A stretch of 64,000 bases of DNA, taken from NCBI RefSeq assembly GCF_047495875.1, contig NC_092460.1, forward strand, positions 39,222,054 to 39,286,053. The letters run 5' to 3'. A program made the position numbers and the translations under genes. The notes below the pieces were generated by a model. The model made no database searches. It was not told where the DNA came from and worked only from the letters and a program-made list of their open reading frames with translations. Position 1 is the first letter of the stretch. Each line of letters starts with the position of its first letter. The stretch is from Pithys albifrons albifrons (lineage: Eukaryota; Chordata; Aves; Passeriformes; Thamnophilidae). Positions 26,001-38,400 of the stretch are shown here, piece by piece.

Positions 26001-29000
26001 TCCCCTGCATTGCCAGAGAACAGAATCCAGCTGTTGGAAAAGCATGGTCTATGGCATATGCATTGCAAACCACTCTGTTGGATCACTAACTCATTTGGAG
26101 AGAAAGGCATGGAGAGGGTTAGATCATAGATATTTTCCACAGTAAATTAGTTAGCATTACTATAGGAAAAAATTATTTGTGAGGAGAACAGTCCAGGAAA
26201 CCAATTAAAAAAAGAGGACTCTAGGGGGTATGTATTCAGAGAATTGTGGGGGAAGTTGTGTGCAAAGCTTCCACCGAAGTCAATGTCTAGAGGGGCATTG
26301 TGGTGGATGGACAATGAGAAACTGTCTAGTTGTGGTCACCTTTATCTGGGTGAATGCTGAAACCCATGACATACCAGGTAGTGACTGTATTCATAGCCTG
26401 ATTAAAAAAATGGGATAACCAGCCATGAGAAAAGCAAACAAAACCAAACAAAACCCAAATGAAACAAAACCAAACAAAACCAATGACAACAAAACCACAA
26501 ACAAATAATGTCCCCAAAGAACCTAGTGATGGGGAGAAGGGCAGGCTACATGTCTATGCTTTGCCTTTCTCCACCAAGCTTTCTGCACAGCTCAGAACAC
26601 TTCAGAAGAGTGGGCAAATCAGACTGCATTTTGAATAATGACTTTGATAAATAAGTTGAAAGACTTCACCAAGAAGTCCCAGTGCTCTCCCCATTAAAAT
26701 CAGGAGTGAATGCACATTCCTCTTTCCCTATTTTGTTCTAGAAGCACTTAGCAGAAATGTGGTGATCTGAGCAGAGCACAAAGTGTACTCTTTAATGAGT
26801 TTGTTGATCATATGACCCGACTCTTCACTCTGATGATTTTCATTTTCTTATGGGAGGTATTTTTGTGTGATGCTTAAGAGGTAGCTTGTGCTTCCTCTAC
26901 TAGTATCTACTTTGTAAATAAGAAAAAGCCCTTCAGGCTCCACAGAAAGTCTTATGGCACCTTTTCTCTGCAGTAAATTATGGCCAAATAACAAAATGTT
27001 TTAAACTCTCAAAGACTGTAACTAAATACAGCCAGCATTCCCCTACTTTCTGAATTACTGCAAGAAAGCCAAATTCTCTGTGGTGGCTCAGCAGATCAAG
27101 GGTACTTACTCATAAGTGAACACTCATGCTTACGGCACTGTAGGTACATTGTATTGGGAATAGTGCTGTCCACATTTTGGGATGGTAAATGCTTAAAACT
27201 AAGCCAAATAGTTCCTATGCCTAAAATCCCTTCCTTGAGAGCATAGAGCCATTCCAGAGGACAGGCATAAACTGCATTGGTTGTTTTTTTATGTGTCTTG
27301 AATGCCAAATGAATGTCTGTATTTACAAAGGACCACGAAACAAACTCTGTGAGTGGAACTCCACTGTTAGTGAGCTCCCACTGCCAAGCACACGGAGCCT
27401 GAAAAGATCTGTGATTAAGGTCCAGCACAGGGGAGCTGCTGTGAAGAGCTGTCATCATCTGATGTCTCTTAACCGCTTTTAAGTTCTGTAGTAAACATGG
27501 TGACTGCTTTAAAACCAGAGCAGCAGTGAGGTGCCAAGTGTATGTTCGCCTTGGAGGTCTTGGGCAGTAACAACGTTTCTGACGGTGTTGATTGGATCTG
27601 AGAGGCAGGATTGCTGTTCAGAGCCCTGGTGAGGTAGTCCACCATCTCCTAGTATGACCCCCTGGCTTCATTTCTTTGTAATTCTGCCTTGTATTTCACC
27701 GCTCAAGCTGAACCCTCGTAAACTGCCTTTTAGAAAATTTCAGCCAAAAGAGTCAGACCATTTTTAAATGTGAAACAAGGAAAATCAACTGTATCATCCA
27801 TGTAAAAATTTGGAATTTCTTCTGAGAAGTTCTAGCACCTCTGTGACTCACTGAGGTAAAATATAGAAATTTGGAAGTGCATCCTCTCCATTGGGAATGC
27901 TCCTTTATCACCTTGAAGAATACCTCGCCATGTTGTAACCCTCTGAATAATCAGACTAATTTAGTGAAATCTCCTTTATCAGCAAAAGCCTCTGTTGTGG
28001 TTCAAGTCCTGCATATGACTGGACTTTCAGTGCACAACCTTCAGCAAACAAATGAAAGGTACCCACCACCCTCCAACTTCCACATGCCCCCAGAAGTGCA
28101 GACCATGCCATTTGAGCAGGCTCTTCCCAGAGACTATGAAGGCAAAGGAAGACCTTTCCCACAACTCCTGTCTGTCCCGGTGACTGGGAAAAGGCCCTGG
28201 GATAGGGCAATGTAAAGCAACAGTGAGGAGGAAGCCTCTCTGCTCTGTTCTGGTTGGGTTTCCTGCGAGCAGGTAAGCAGAGAGCAGGATGAACCTGGTG
28301 AGGCTGCTGAGGGCAGAACACAACCCATCAGCAGAAAATCTGTGATGAAGGACTTGGAGAAGCACAAGATCAGTGACTGTGGGCTGGGATGTGGAGAAAG
28401 GACTTGCTGAGACAGGAGATTGGTGAAGGAAACTGATGTGGGTGAGGTGAGGTCTGGGATTAGCTGGCCAAAGAGGAGGAAAGGAGTACTCCTGGGGATG
28501 GGAGACACACAGCTGAAAGGGCATGAATGTACAAGTACAGTCCTTCAAGAGGTCATACAATGAAGTATTGAAGTTCTATTTTTTTCTCTAACTTTTGATA
28601 TCATGTACATCAGAAAATATCTGGATAAATCTGAATTACTGCAAGGGTCTTGGAGAGTACTTGAACCACTTGGGTTGAACTGCCTGACAAACTGAAATCT
28701 CTGGAAGACTTTAGCCCTCCACAGTTAGGAAGGCAAAGCTTCTCTAGTTTGTCTCAGAAATGGAGATCTTCAAGATTTGTTTTCCTGCAAAGCTGAGAGC
28801 TCAGAAAACTTGCATTCAGCTTTGTGGAATCTGCAGCAGTGACTTTCAAACCAGAGTCTGTGAACTACAAGAAAGCTTTCATAAGGTCTGTATAAAGATC
28901 TTTAAGAAAAAGACAGGTTTATTGTTTAAATGCTCTACAATTGTAAATTTTATATGTGGAAACTAAAAAAAAAAATTACAAGTACTTAGTGGGCAGTAAA

Positions 29001-30675
29001 AGATAGAGGGGAGACCAGAGACACTCAAAAATCAGTTTTTCTCTTACAGGGAAGCCAGTTCTATGGAGCCAAGGTTAAGCATTTGGGTGTATGGTTTTGT
29101 TTTATGCTCTTTGGGCCCCCTGTCTGCCAAGGATCATCCCTTCTGATGAAGATAAATTGCCTCTGCCCACCACAGCTTTCAGTTTTAGTTCCAGCTGGTA
29201 ATCCTGAGATACAAAATAGTCTTCTGAATATATTACAGTTAACTTCAGTTGTATAAATCCAAGCATTAGCTGGAAACTATAAATAGGCAGGATGTGCAAG
29301 GAGGCCAAGTTGAAAATGTTCAAGAACTATGCCTTTTTTCTGTAGTGTTATGCTCCATCATGTATAATATTTTTCACCTGAAAAGGAAAGAGTGTGCATG
29401 TGCTTTGTGGCTGTAGTAATTAACTGGACATAATGAAGCGTTGAATTCCACACTTTAGAGAAGTAGATTGGGAAGGATGGGTAATTTTTTCTCAAGTTTT
29501 CTTGCTTTCAGTACTTTCTTGGAGGTAGTTTTCGGCAAGATTGGGTAGAGAGCAGAAATACATCTGGTTTATATTACTTGATGGCTGTACTTTGGCAATG
29601 CGAAAAGATGGCACTTAAAAAAAAGGAAAGAAGAATAAAAAAAGAAAAGTTTGGCAACTACAGAATAGAGCAACAATTACAAGAACTATCTTAAAATTCC
29701 CAGGATTTGTAATTTGTTTTTCCATGCCTGCATTTTTCTGGTGTTGCTGGTGTTAAGCAGTGAGACAGAGGAAATTTTGTAGAGTTTTGCAAAGTACAGA
29801 TATCTCCGTGAAACAATCTCCTTTATTCAGGTTGCCCCCACAGCAGCTGCTGTGATTAACATGTGTGTGGTAGTGAAAGGGATTAAGAAACAGAGCTCAT
29901 ATGTCCACTTTACAAAATGTGATAGATCGTAATTTTTTTCTCATTTTCTTCAACCAGTGGCCATGAAGTACTGAAGGTGGTCTGTCCCTTAGCTGCTATC
30001 TCTGGGTATAAGGCAGAAGTAAAATTAATGCAGATGTTTTTGGAAACAGAGCCACGTGAAGCCTTGTGGTGGGAGAGGGGAAAAGTTATTCAAGCAATGC
30101 AACAGTACCTCAGGATGTGTCACCTACTGCAGTTCCCATTTTTATTTCATTTATATATTCACCCAGCAAACAGGTCTTTTCCCCCTCCTCACATTAACAT
30201 GAGGTGATGCAAAGCATGCAGAGCTGAGACTCTACTCATGGAGCAGATATTTGCACCTTTGAGCAGAGATGTTGGGAGCCGAGGACACTGAGCATCTGTC
30301 TGGCTTTGAACAAGGCTATGGAGTGTGACCTGTGAGCACCTTCCAAGAAGGCAGTAAGTGATGCATTCCCTGGGGCAGCTTTTCAGGAGCTGGAATTTGG
30401 AAAGTTCAGCTTTTGCAGGGCTGGGGACTGGAAAGGTTGGGAATCTGCTCTCCCTGCGACTGCATGTGAGCTATATGGCTGTACCCCCAGGTTGTTCAGC
30501 TGACTTGAAATAGAGCACTGGAACAAAATATGTTTTGAGTGATTTTTAAGTAAAAGCTAATGTGAAAATGTGGGAGTTTAAACCAATGTAAACACATTAA
30601 ATTTAAAATTATTTTCAAATGTAATAAATAAAAAAAAGTGTTCCTGCTCTTGAAATTCCTAAAGGACGCATTTTC
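23068..30675. other. Intergenic, downstream of PTHLH
   Basis: This is 7.6 kb beyond the inferred PTHLH poly(A) site. The overlapping frames at 27956-28560 (-) are long for this composition but mutually overlapping in different phases and without family resemblance. No other element is recognised apart from the A/C-rich tract at 26425-26506. Confidence 0.6.
26425..26506 (+). repeat. A/C-rich imperfect repeat (AAACAAAACC-like units)
   Basis: Repeated CAAAACC and CAAACAAAAC units over about 80 bp with interruptions. It is a low-complexity tract with no sign of a parent element. Confidence 0.75.
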
Positions 30676-30705
30676 CTCCTGAGTCATGATTTAATTAGAT
30701 TATAT

Positions 30706-30711
30706 TTTATT
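30706..30711 (-). terminator. Probable PTHLH polyadenylation signal AATAAA
   Basis: The minus strand reads TAATAAAATATAATC. It is the canonical hexamer at the far end of the AU-rich 3' UTR, about 480 nt after the acceptor at 31194. Cleavage would be expected near 30676-30696. There is no transcript evidence in hand. Confidence 0.6.
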
Positions 30712-30919
30712 AGACATTCTTTACAAATTTTAAAATACTGCTATTATACATGCACAAAGGAAAATCAGTTTGAACAATTGCATGTAGGCATTCATTGAAA
30801 TCAACCACAAAACAGGAACATTTTATGTCAGTTATTAATGTACTCAATATGTATATCTAAAGTGCATTATGTTACAAAAAAATATAGAAAGTCAGCAGCA
30901 CCAAGATACGTTCACAAAA

Positions 30920-31110
30920 TAAATACACCAGTCAACAAAATAAATTATGGTAAATGTGACAATAATAATTGTCTTAGCCTTACCAAAAAAAAAAAAAAAA
31001 AAAAAGGAAAAAAAAAAGGAAAATTCACAATAACCAAATGTGCAGTTTCAGAGAGCAATGGGGGGAAAAGGTTTTATTCTGAGCATTTACAATATTTACA
31101 GGTAATAAAT
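30920..31110 (-). promoter_or_regulatory. AU-rich element cluster in PTHLH 3' UTR
   Basis: There are four ATTTA pentamers on the minus strand (31110-31106, 30955-30951, 30945-30941, 30924-30920) and a long U-run between the first and second. AU-rich elements of this type destabilise many growth-factor and cytokine mRNAs, and the mammalian PTHLH message is known to be short-lived with such motifs. Function here is inferred. Confidence 0.55.
31073..31078 (-). terminator. Upstream alternative AATAAA in the PTHLH 3' UTR
   Basis: The hexamer occurs about 110 nt after the start of the terminal exon, in the context CAGAATAAAACC. If used it would make a very short 3' UTR lacking three of the four ATTTA motifs. 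It may equally be unused. Confidence 0.35.
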
Positions 31111-31194
31111 ATTTTAGTACTTCCCATATGTTCACTATTACAGAATACTGCAATATGTCTTCCAAAAATCTCTTGCTGAAAATGTCAGCGCCTC

Positions 31195-34100
31195 CTGCAA
31201 AGAGCACAGAAAAGAGAAAAATTAAGTTTCACTTCAAATGCATGTACATAAAATTAATAGCATGAGTGCCACAGATATGCCTTCTAGTAAACATTTGCAG
31301 TAATAGGGCCTGTTTAACAATGTTACAGCTGTAGATACCTTTTCAAGACCTCTACTATATCTACTACATCTGGCAGTATGATGACCTACAGCTGGTCACA
31401 ACACTGAGCCCATCTATTGCACTGTACTGCACATCCAGAGAAACAGAAGGAGTTTTCTTTAGAACCTTATTCCAGAAGATTCCTAAGTTCTACAGGTAGA
31501 AGAATTGTATCACCCTATGATAAATATGGCAAGTGCTAAAAAAGAAAAAAAACCCCACAGCTGGAGAAAAGAGAAATTGATTTTGAAGATAAGAAAAAGA
31601 AAGTCTGTGGCAATCCTGCCCCTGCTATGTTAAATGCTTGGGTGTGATGCCAGGCTTGGGCATGATTAAAACGGTGCCATGGGCTTTATTTGGTCTCTTT
31701 TTCTCACTGATAGACCAGCTCTTAGACAAGGACCTATAAATTTCTGTGGTGTCACGCACTCCAGTATATGCAGGAAAGGCTGCTCAGGTCTTGCAGTGAA
31801 CAGACCCTTGACAGGGTGTGTCTTTGAGTGCTTGGATGAGTGAAATGGCTGTAATTCTAGAACTTTCTCTCTGTGAGCCAAAGAGCTTGATCCTAAAAGA
31901 AAATGAGCACCTTGCCATGTTAAGTTCAAACTCCTGTTGCATTCAGTCCAAGCTGAAACCATCAGCTGCATACAGTCCTAACACTTGGGAGTTTTCTAAG
32001 GGATGCTGGCAGTCTGGGGTGAGTTCTCTAGTCCTGATTTCCTTATGAAGGCATGAGAACAAAAGCAGAGCCTGCTGCTATCCAGTCAGCATATTACTTA
32101 AACTGTAAAATTAAGTTGCTTAGTGGTGCTGCAGGAAATGCTGAAGGGTTGGGGGGGCTTCCCTCCTATCCCTGGGAACAGCATATCTTTTTTTAATGGT
32201 TCCCTGGGAAACAGCTATAGTGTGGAATGTGAAGCCATAGGATGGAGTGGGATTCACTCTGCTGCAGGACGGATCACCAAGAGCTGTGGGTAGCATTCCA
32301 CATGGTAGAAGTGTGTGGGTGTGAGACACAAATTAAATCAAATCCTGGAGAGTTTAAGAGGGGTTTTTTTAATGGGCACATTGAAAGAGAGACTCCACTT
32401 AACAATGGGAAGTTTATTCATTTGAAAGATTTCTTAGGAAATTAGGTAAGGACAACTTAATTGAATTGAAATGAAAGTATAGATGGAATGTCCATGAGAA
32501 ATAATTTTGAAGTGCCTGGAATGGAAATTCCAGCATGGAGCTCCATAATAATCAACCAGTGATATTAGGATGCATTCAGGTTGTATTACAGTATATATAA
32601 CAATGGCACAAAATTCACACAGCAGGGCTATGCATGGACATGTGTCTGCACTGCTCAGGCCTATTTCTAAGAAAGTGACATTTTTGATTTGGCCTGGATT
32701 TTAGCCTTTGTTTCAGAATTTAAGCTAAGCCACATCTTAACAATGGGCTTTGTACTAATGATAACTTACAAGATGCCTTCTGTTATTTTGTTCCAGATTT
32801 TGCAAGACTGGCTTCTTTTATAAGATACTTATTGTAGAAAGTCAAACGATCTAGGGATGACATTATTTTTGTCCTTTTTTCTCTGACCTAAACCCATAAT
32901 TTTGTTATCAAGATTGAGCTGAGAGAATTGGCTTGAGGATTTTAATTTGGGGTGTTGAGCAGAAAAGAAGCACAGAGATACAGTGAAAAGGACACTTAAA
33001 GTTTATCTTAGCATTTCCTTGACATTTACCCTGCTGCATTATGCATATCCACTTCCTCTCTGTAAAGTAATGATGCTGCTCCTAAGCTGCAGTTGGTCAT
33101 AAGGATGCTACAAAAACAGCTTCTACTGGTGGAGCATATGGAAATCTTGCCTCCACACACTGCTTCCCTGCCCCCAGCAGGTAGGATAGAAGTTCCTGAT
33201 TCACCTGAGGAGTCAACCTCACTCAGATATGGCCATCCCTCCTTCTAAACTGTATTGAGCCAACAACTGCTTAGACAACTGCATTGAACCTGACTCCCCC
33301 AACTAAAAAAAACCTGTCAGGAAGTTAGGACTTGATTTCATTTAAAGTCCAGAAATTGTGTCTTTTGCCACCTTACTGGCATAACTAAAACCTAACAGTT
33401 TCTTAGGGGCTAAATCAATATATTATGCTCTTGTGAAGGAAGAATTCTGTTTTCCTTGTTTAAGGGATTCTTCTTGTTTAATCATCTTAAGTATCTAAAG
33501 TATAGGTTCTTTAAGGGATCTGTTTCTTAGCCTGAAGAAATACTGCATTTTAGATGGTAATATCACTAAAGTAAAGCTGGACTGTCTTCAGCAGCCTGGG
33601 CTCCACTGAGAGCCTTCAGCCACTCAACTGTTCTTCAAACAGAAAGGCTGAACTAGGAAAATCAACGGGGTTGTACCATACCTGCAGCTCTTTCATATAT
33701 CCCATTGGATATACAACCAAAGACAACATAGTAAGAAAAAGAAGTAACAGTTGAAATTCCCTGGGATGCTTTTCCCCTACATCCAAGATTTCTATGTGTT
33801 GGAGACAGGTGTTATTCACTGGCCAACGCAGTTCCTTGACATCCATTGAAATGTCAGGCATCTCCTGTGCAGAGTCCTGAATTGTGTCTTCCCTAAGGTG
33901 CTGAGACAAGCCAGCCCCTCTTATTTCACTTCTACCTGCTCCAGCCCTGCCAAGTGGTTTATGGTCCGGGATACTGAGCCCTAAATTCCAATAACTGCTG
34001 TAGATGCCAGCAAGAGTTGAGGCAATGGAGCACATTGCAAACTGTGGCCTGTAAAGCTTAACCCAAACCCGGATTTAAGTAAATCCCACAGCTGGTGTCT

Positions 34101-35051
34101 CTTTTCAACAGATTTACTGTGAGCAAGTGGCATTTCTCTTATGTCTCTATTCTGCCAAAGTGAAGGGGAGGAGGAGAGAAAAGGGTGCGGGTTTTGCTGT
34201 TGTAAATGCAAACATTTGAGGAGAACTGAGGAGTGGACGCCTTGGTTTTTCTGCAAATGTCCACTTAAGCTGAGATGACTGTGAGTGGGTGAGTCACGTA
34301 GGCTGATATCTCCAGCCCACACTGCCCTGAAAACCCTTCATTGCCATACATGAGGGAAGCACATCTCTCTCCCAGAGCAATGCTAAAGGTTTTTCAGCAG
34401 CAATGTAATTGTTTCACAAGCTAACAAAAAGATGGAGCTGAATTAAAAAGTCCTAATGGCAGGGAAAAGTTTATGGTGAAAGGCTGGTCTACGTTGTTTG
34501 CAGATATTGCTAAGAGAGAAATTTTCCTTGTTCTCCCCTAAGGTTAAACAGTAAAATGAAAAACTGTAAAGTAAGGGTAGGAAAGCTGCCAAAAAGGAAA
34601 GGTGTTGAGAGGGAAGAAAGAAAACGTTGCCGTTTTGTAGATGCAAAGCCCTAAATAAAAGTCAAAGCTTTCAATCTGCTGAGGCCCAAGTGTGGGACTA
34701 AGATATGATGTGAGAGACACTACAGTTAAAACAGGAAAGGAAATTGTAATGGCTGTGAGGTGCTTTCTTTTTGCAGAAATAACTGCGCTTACTACTTGGC
34801 TTCTGGAAGCACATTTGGGCATAAAGTGGTTTACTTGAGTTGTGTCATAGGAAAGAAAGGCTTTGTCATCCTGCAAAGTGGAAGGGGCAATTACCTTAAG
34901 GAAACCCCTAGAGTCTGTGCGCTGCTACCCCTAGTTATGAGTATAAAGACCTGCTGTTAACTCCAGGTTTGAGTGAGGCCTTGGCCAGTCTTACCAAAGG
35001 ATAACAATTTCAGTAAATATATGTTATGTTCCCCAAAAGGATAGAACAGAA
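31195..35051 (-). other. PTHLH: PTHLH intron 2 (also retained-intron 3' UTR of the short isoform)
   Basis: This is about 3.86 kb between the donor at 35055 and the acceptor at 31195. For the short isoform, the first part of it would be 3' UTR. The intron holds no repeat I recognise and no ORF with family features. The longest minus-strand frames (33616-34035, 33981-34322) look random. Confidence 0.8.
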
Positions 35052-35058
35052 TTACCTT
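35050..35058 (-). promoter_or_regulatory. PTHLH: Splice donor overlapping the stop codon of the short PTHLH isoform
   Basis: The minus strand reads AAG GTAATT. GTAATT is a usable but sub-optimal donor (T rather than G at +5). The in-frame TAA at 35054-35052 falls at donor positions +2 to +4. Retention of the intron therefore ends translation immediately, whereas splicing removes the stop. This explains two isoforms differing by only two residues. Confidence 0.88.
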
Positions 35059-35478
35059 AAAGTGTGATTATGTGTAGTAACAGAGTTGTCCAAGAGTGGA
35101 CTCTCGGTCACGACGTCTCCATAGATGCCAGAATTTAGCCAAGCTGAGCGGGTTCGCCTCTTTTTTTTCTCTTGTTCCTTACGTTTTCCAGGCTTTGCTT
35201 TCTTCTTTTTCCCTGACGCCTTCAGAGGCTGCTCCTTGTAGGTCTGTGATTTGTTTGTCTCCTGAGTTAGGTATCTGCCCTCATCTTCACTACCAAATCG
35301 GACAGGGTAGTTTTTCGTGTTGGTAGCAGGCTTAGGGTTAGGTGACACCTCAGATGTTGCACGGATTTCTGCAGTGTTGACACCTTCAATTAAATTTTGA
35401 AGGAATATTCTTCTTCGTAAATCTTGGATTGACTTCCCCTTGTCATGCAATAGCTGGTGCTCTGATACAGCTCGTTTG
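35052..35478 (-). other. PTHLH: PTHLH main coding exon (end of propeptide, KR cleavage site and mature hormone)
   Basis: The exon follows an acceptor ending CCTTTAG (AG at 35480-35479) with a pyrimidine-rich stretch before it. Its first base completes the leucine codon split by the intron; it then reads K-R, the dibasic processing site, and the mature hormone. The reading frame ends with AGG TAA at 35057-35052. The bases AAG|GTAATT spanning 35058-35050 form a splice donor, so the same TAA is either the stop codon (intron retained, 139-residue hormone) or intron sequence (spliced, 141-residue hormone). Codon use and conservation pattern are typical of an intact gene; no frameshift or internal stop is seen. 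Confidence 0.96.
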
Positions 35479-38400
35479 CTAAAGGAAGAGAAAAGAGGAG
35501 GGGAAAAAATGTTTAGGATTTGGTTATTACCCAGTACTTGGCAGAGCTGCTCTCATCTCTGGCCATGGTGGCCACAGTGGACTGTGTACCAGCTCTCGGC
35601 CTTGGAAACATCCCATTAAGTCAGACTGCTGGAGCAAGTCCTGCTTCTCAGAGTAGCTGCTCCCTACAGAGAAGGGAAAGACCTAAGCGGGTAATAATTC
35701 TCAGCTGACTGATCACACACCACTGGACCTGGAGTTGGATTAGTCACTGCTCTGTTCTAGGAAAGCACTATGACTCTTAATATATCACACTTCAGGCAGT
35801 AAAAGCAGGAAGGCAGTTGTCAGAGGCAGAAAAACTAAAGGATTGGATAATGGAGCACTGCAGTCAAGCAAGAGAGGGAATAACAAGTACTTGTCCTGGA
35901 GCCAGAAGCAGTGTTTATACATCATTCTAATAATTTTCTTCTGCTCACTTATGTACTTTAAAAACATAAACAAATACACAAAAGTGCATTTCAGGTCTAA
36001 ATTTAAAGAAGTGCAATTGCAGAAGCTAATGGAAAAATATTCAAATTGAGGTGCCTAAAGCTTGGGCACTTCAGTCCATAATGAGCTATCCAGAGTGGCA
36101 GCAGAGCATCGCCAGATGAGCCTCAGCCACTCCTGCTGATATCTCTCTTTGGCCACTTGTGTCTAATTCTGGGTTGAGGTGCCTTCCTAGTATTGCTTCA
36201 AGCTTGAACTTTTGGGGCCAAATTTCTTGTCTGCTGTGCTGTTCAAGTTTTTTGCTGGCCCTCTTCAGGAGCTCTTCAAGAGCATCCTGGTTTGTTTGAG
36301 TGGTTTTTCCAGAGTTCATCATGACCTTTTAGTACACTGAGCTCAGTCTTGTTTTCGAGGAATTGGGAGATGACTAGCTATTTGTCTTTTAGAGATGTTG
36401 TACTGGCAAAGAATGTATTAAACATCTGAGGAAAGAAGATATAAGTGGCACCTGGATAATAAATAACTGTGAGAAAATACATGCCTTTTCCTTGATGTGG
36501 AATAGATGCACAGCTACACTGTGGACCTCAGAAAGAGCACAATCTGGGATTTTAGCTGGGTTCCCATGAATGCTGTCATACAATTTATCCTTCCAATTGC
36601 CCTTCTTCAGCATGCAGAGATTGGCTATGTATTCTATCCTCTTGCACCAGGGTACTGCATGTAACTGGATTCTTACTGGCCAAAGAAAATCCATTCACGG
36701 CCTTCCCTATCCTATAATCTTTTGGTCAGTTAGTTGGATAAGAGGTTGTTTCTGCATGTGGGAGAATGGGAAGAAGACAATTGTGAGTAAATATTCCTTC
36801 TTTCCATCCTATACCTCATTTTCCTGCTATGCTACCAGGTTTCAAAATGCTTGGGTGTGTTCTGGAGTTTCTCTTTCTCAGTCCCTTTAGCCAAATTCTT
36901 TGATCAACAATGGAGCTATTTGAAATTGGTAACATCAAGTAGCATTGGTTTAAGAGCATTCCCTTGACCCTTTGTCTTTGACTGCACTATTTGAGTATTG
37001 TCTTCAAGTGATGGGCTTCAGTGACACTACCTCTGTATTACTCAGTGAAAAATTCAAGCAGCAGCTTTCCCCTGTTCCACAGGAGACTAGAAAATGACTA
37101 TCAAAATCTTGCTCAAAATCAGGTCTAGATATACTGAGGTTTGTGAACACACATGTAATCAAACATTGTCAGTGGTTTAACTGTCAAAATCAGTTTGGAA
37201 TGACTTCAGTCTTTAAGGCATATATTTCATGCTCTTCAACTCAATAACCCTAAGCAAAACTGCAATGTGATAATACTAAGTTGAACTCATATTTCTCTTT
37301 CTCTTCAGGGCAGCTGTGACGATTAACAGAAGATCATGATCTCCCCCAGAAGAATTCTTTTGACCATTGAAGCTCTCCAATAGCCATCTCTAACAAACTT
37401 CTCATTAAGGTCAGTCTGATTGGCAAGTACAATTATAAAACTTGCACCTTGGACTCCTCTGATTGGTGTACCTCTGTGCTGCTTGTCAAGTTGTCCAGTG
37501 TGGCTCATGTTATATTCCTAACTTCAGTAATCTATTTTCCCAGGAAATTTACATGAGAAATGCAGTTCTCCTTTTACTCTTCTAGTTTATAGAAAGCATA
37601 CAAAATCTCAGTGCTTTACTGAGTCTAAAACAGTATGTCTCATGTGATGAGCAAAGCTTTCCTACCGCCTCTTGTAAGCTACCAAGGATAATTCCTTCTA
37701 CGACAGACAACCTAAAGCTGCCTTAATCCTGTAATGTGTATTTGGTCAGTTTACCCACTGTGACAAAATCTTGAATCTTTAAATCCTGTTATTAAAGGCC
37801 TCTTGATTGAAAACCTATTCCATCTTACAGAACTGAAAACTAAATATCTGGTTCCAGTACACATAAGCCAGTCACAGAGCATTACAAGATCTACATCTTG
37901 AGTGAGTGTGCATTTTCAAAATAATAAAGGGATTGATATGTGAGAGGTTAGTGTGCCAAAGAGGGTGACTTTCTGTTTAAATGTCTGTATGATATTTAGC
38001 ATCAAGTCTGGCCCCAAATAACATTCTGTTATTCCAGATGATTGTTTAACATTACGTAGTGTTACATTTCACATGACTTTTATTACTCAGCCAGACTTAA
38101 GGATTACATTTTGCCTACCAGCTTCCTTTGTATGCTCTAGATCAAAAATCTCCTTGAAACACAGAAGATGTGGTAGATACATATCTCTTTGACCTTCTGC
38201 CTCCTTCTGCCTCAGTTATTCAAACAACTCCTATGTTTGTAAATCATGGAGAAATACTTGCCCAAGGAGACTGATGTAAGATGGAGATATCAACAATATC
38301 TCACCCACATATACAGTGTAGGAAGGCAGTGAAAACCTGAATGATTGTATTCACATATTGGCTATGATATAAAAAAAAATATTTGGCTGTTAGGGTTAAG

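Larger units (their letters stand above)
30690..31194 (-). other. PTHLH: PTHLH alternative terminal exon: last codons of the 141-residue isoform and 3' UTR
   Basis: On the minus strand a strong pyrimidine tract followed by CTTTGCAG (AG at 31196-31195) marks an acceptor. Splicing from the donor at 35056/35055 gives AG|G AGG CGC TGA, so the protein ends ...LRRR and stops at 31187-31185. This yields 177 residues, 141 mature, the same length as the human long-known isoform, which also adds two residues here. After the stop the sequence is AU-rich, with ATTTA motifs at 31110-31106, 30955-30951, 30945-30941 and 30924-30920 and a 21-T run (31005-30985). The 3' end is inferred from AATAAA at 30711-30706 and is approximate to about 20 nt. 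An earlier AATAAA (31078-31073) could give a shorter form. Confidence 0.85.

Noticed and set aside
28027..28560. 177-codon minus-strand frame with overlapping 121- and 124-codon frames
   Set aside because: Three phases are open together, no start or splice context and no family match; likely chance in a stop-poor stretch.
33616..34322. Two minus-strand frames inside PTHLH intron 2
   Set aside because: No splice-compatible exon structure or homology; they lie wholly in the intron.
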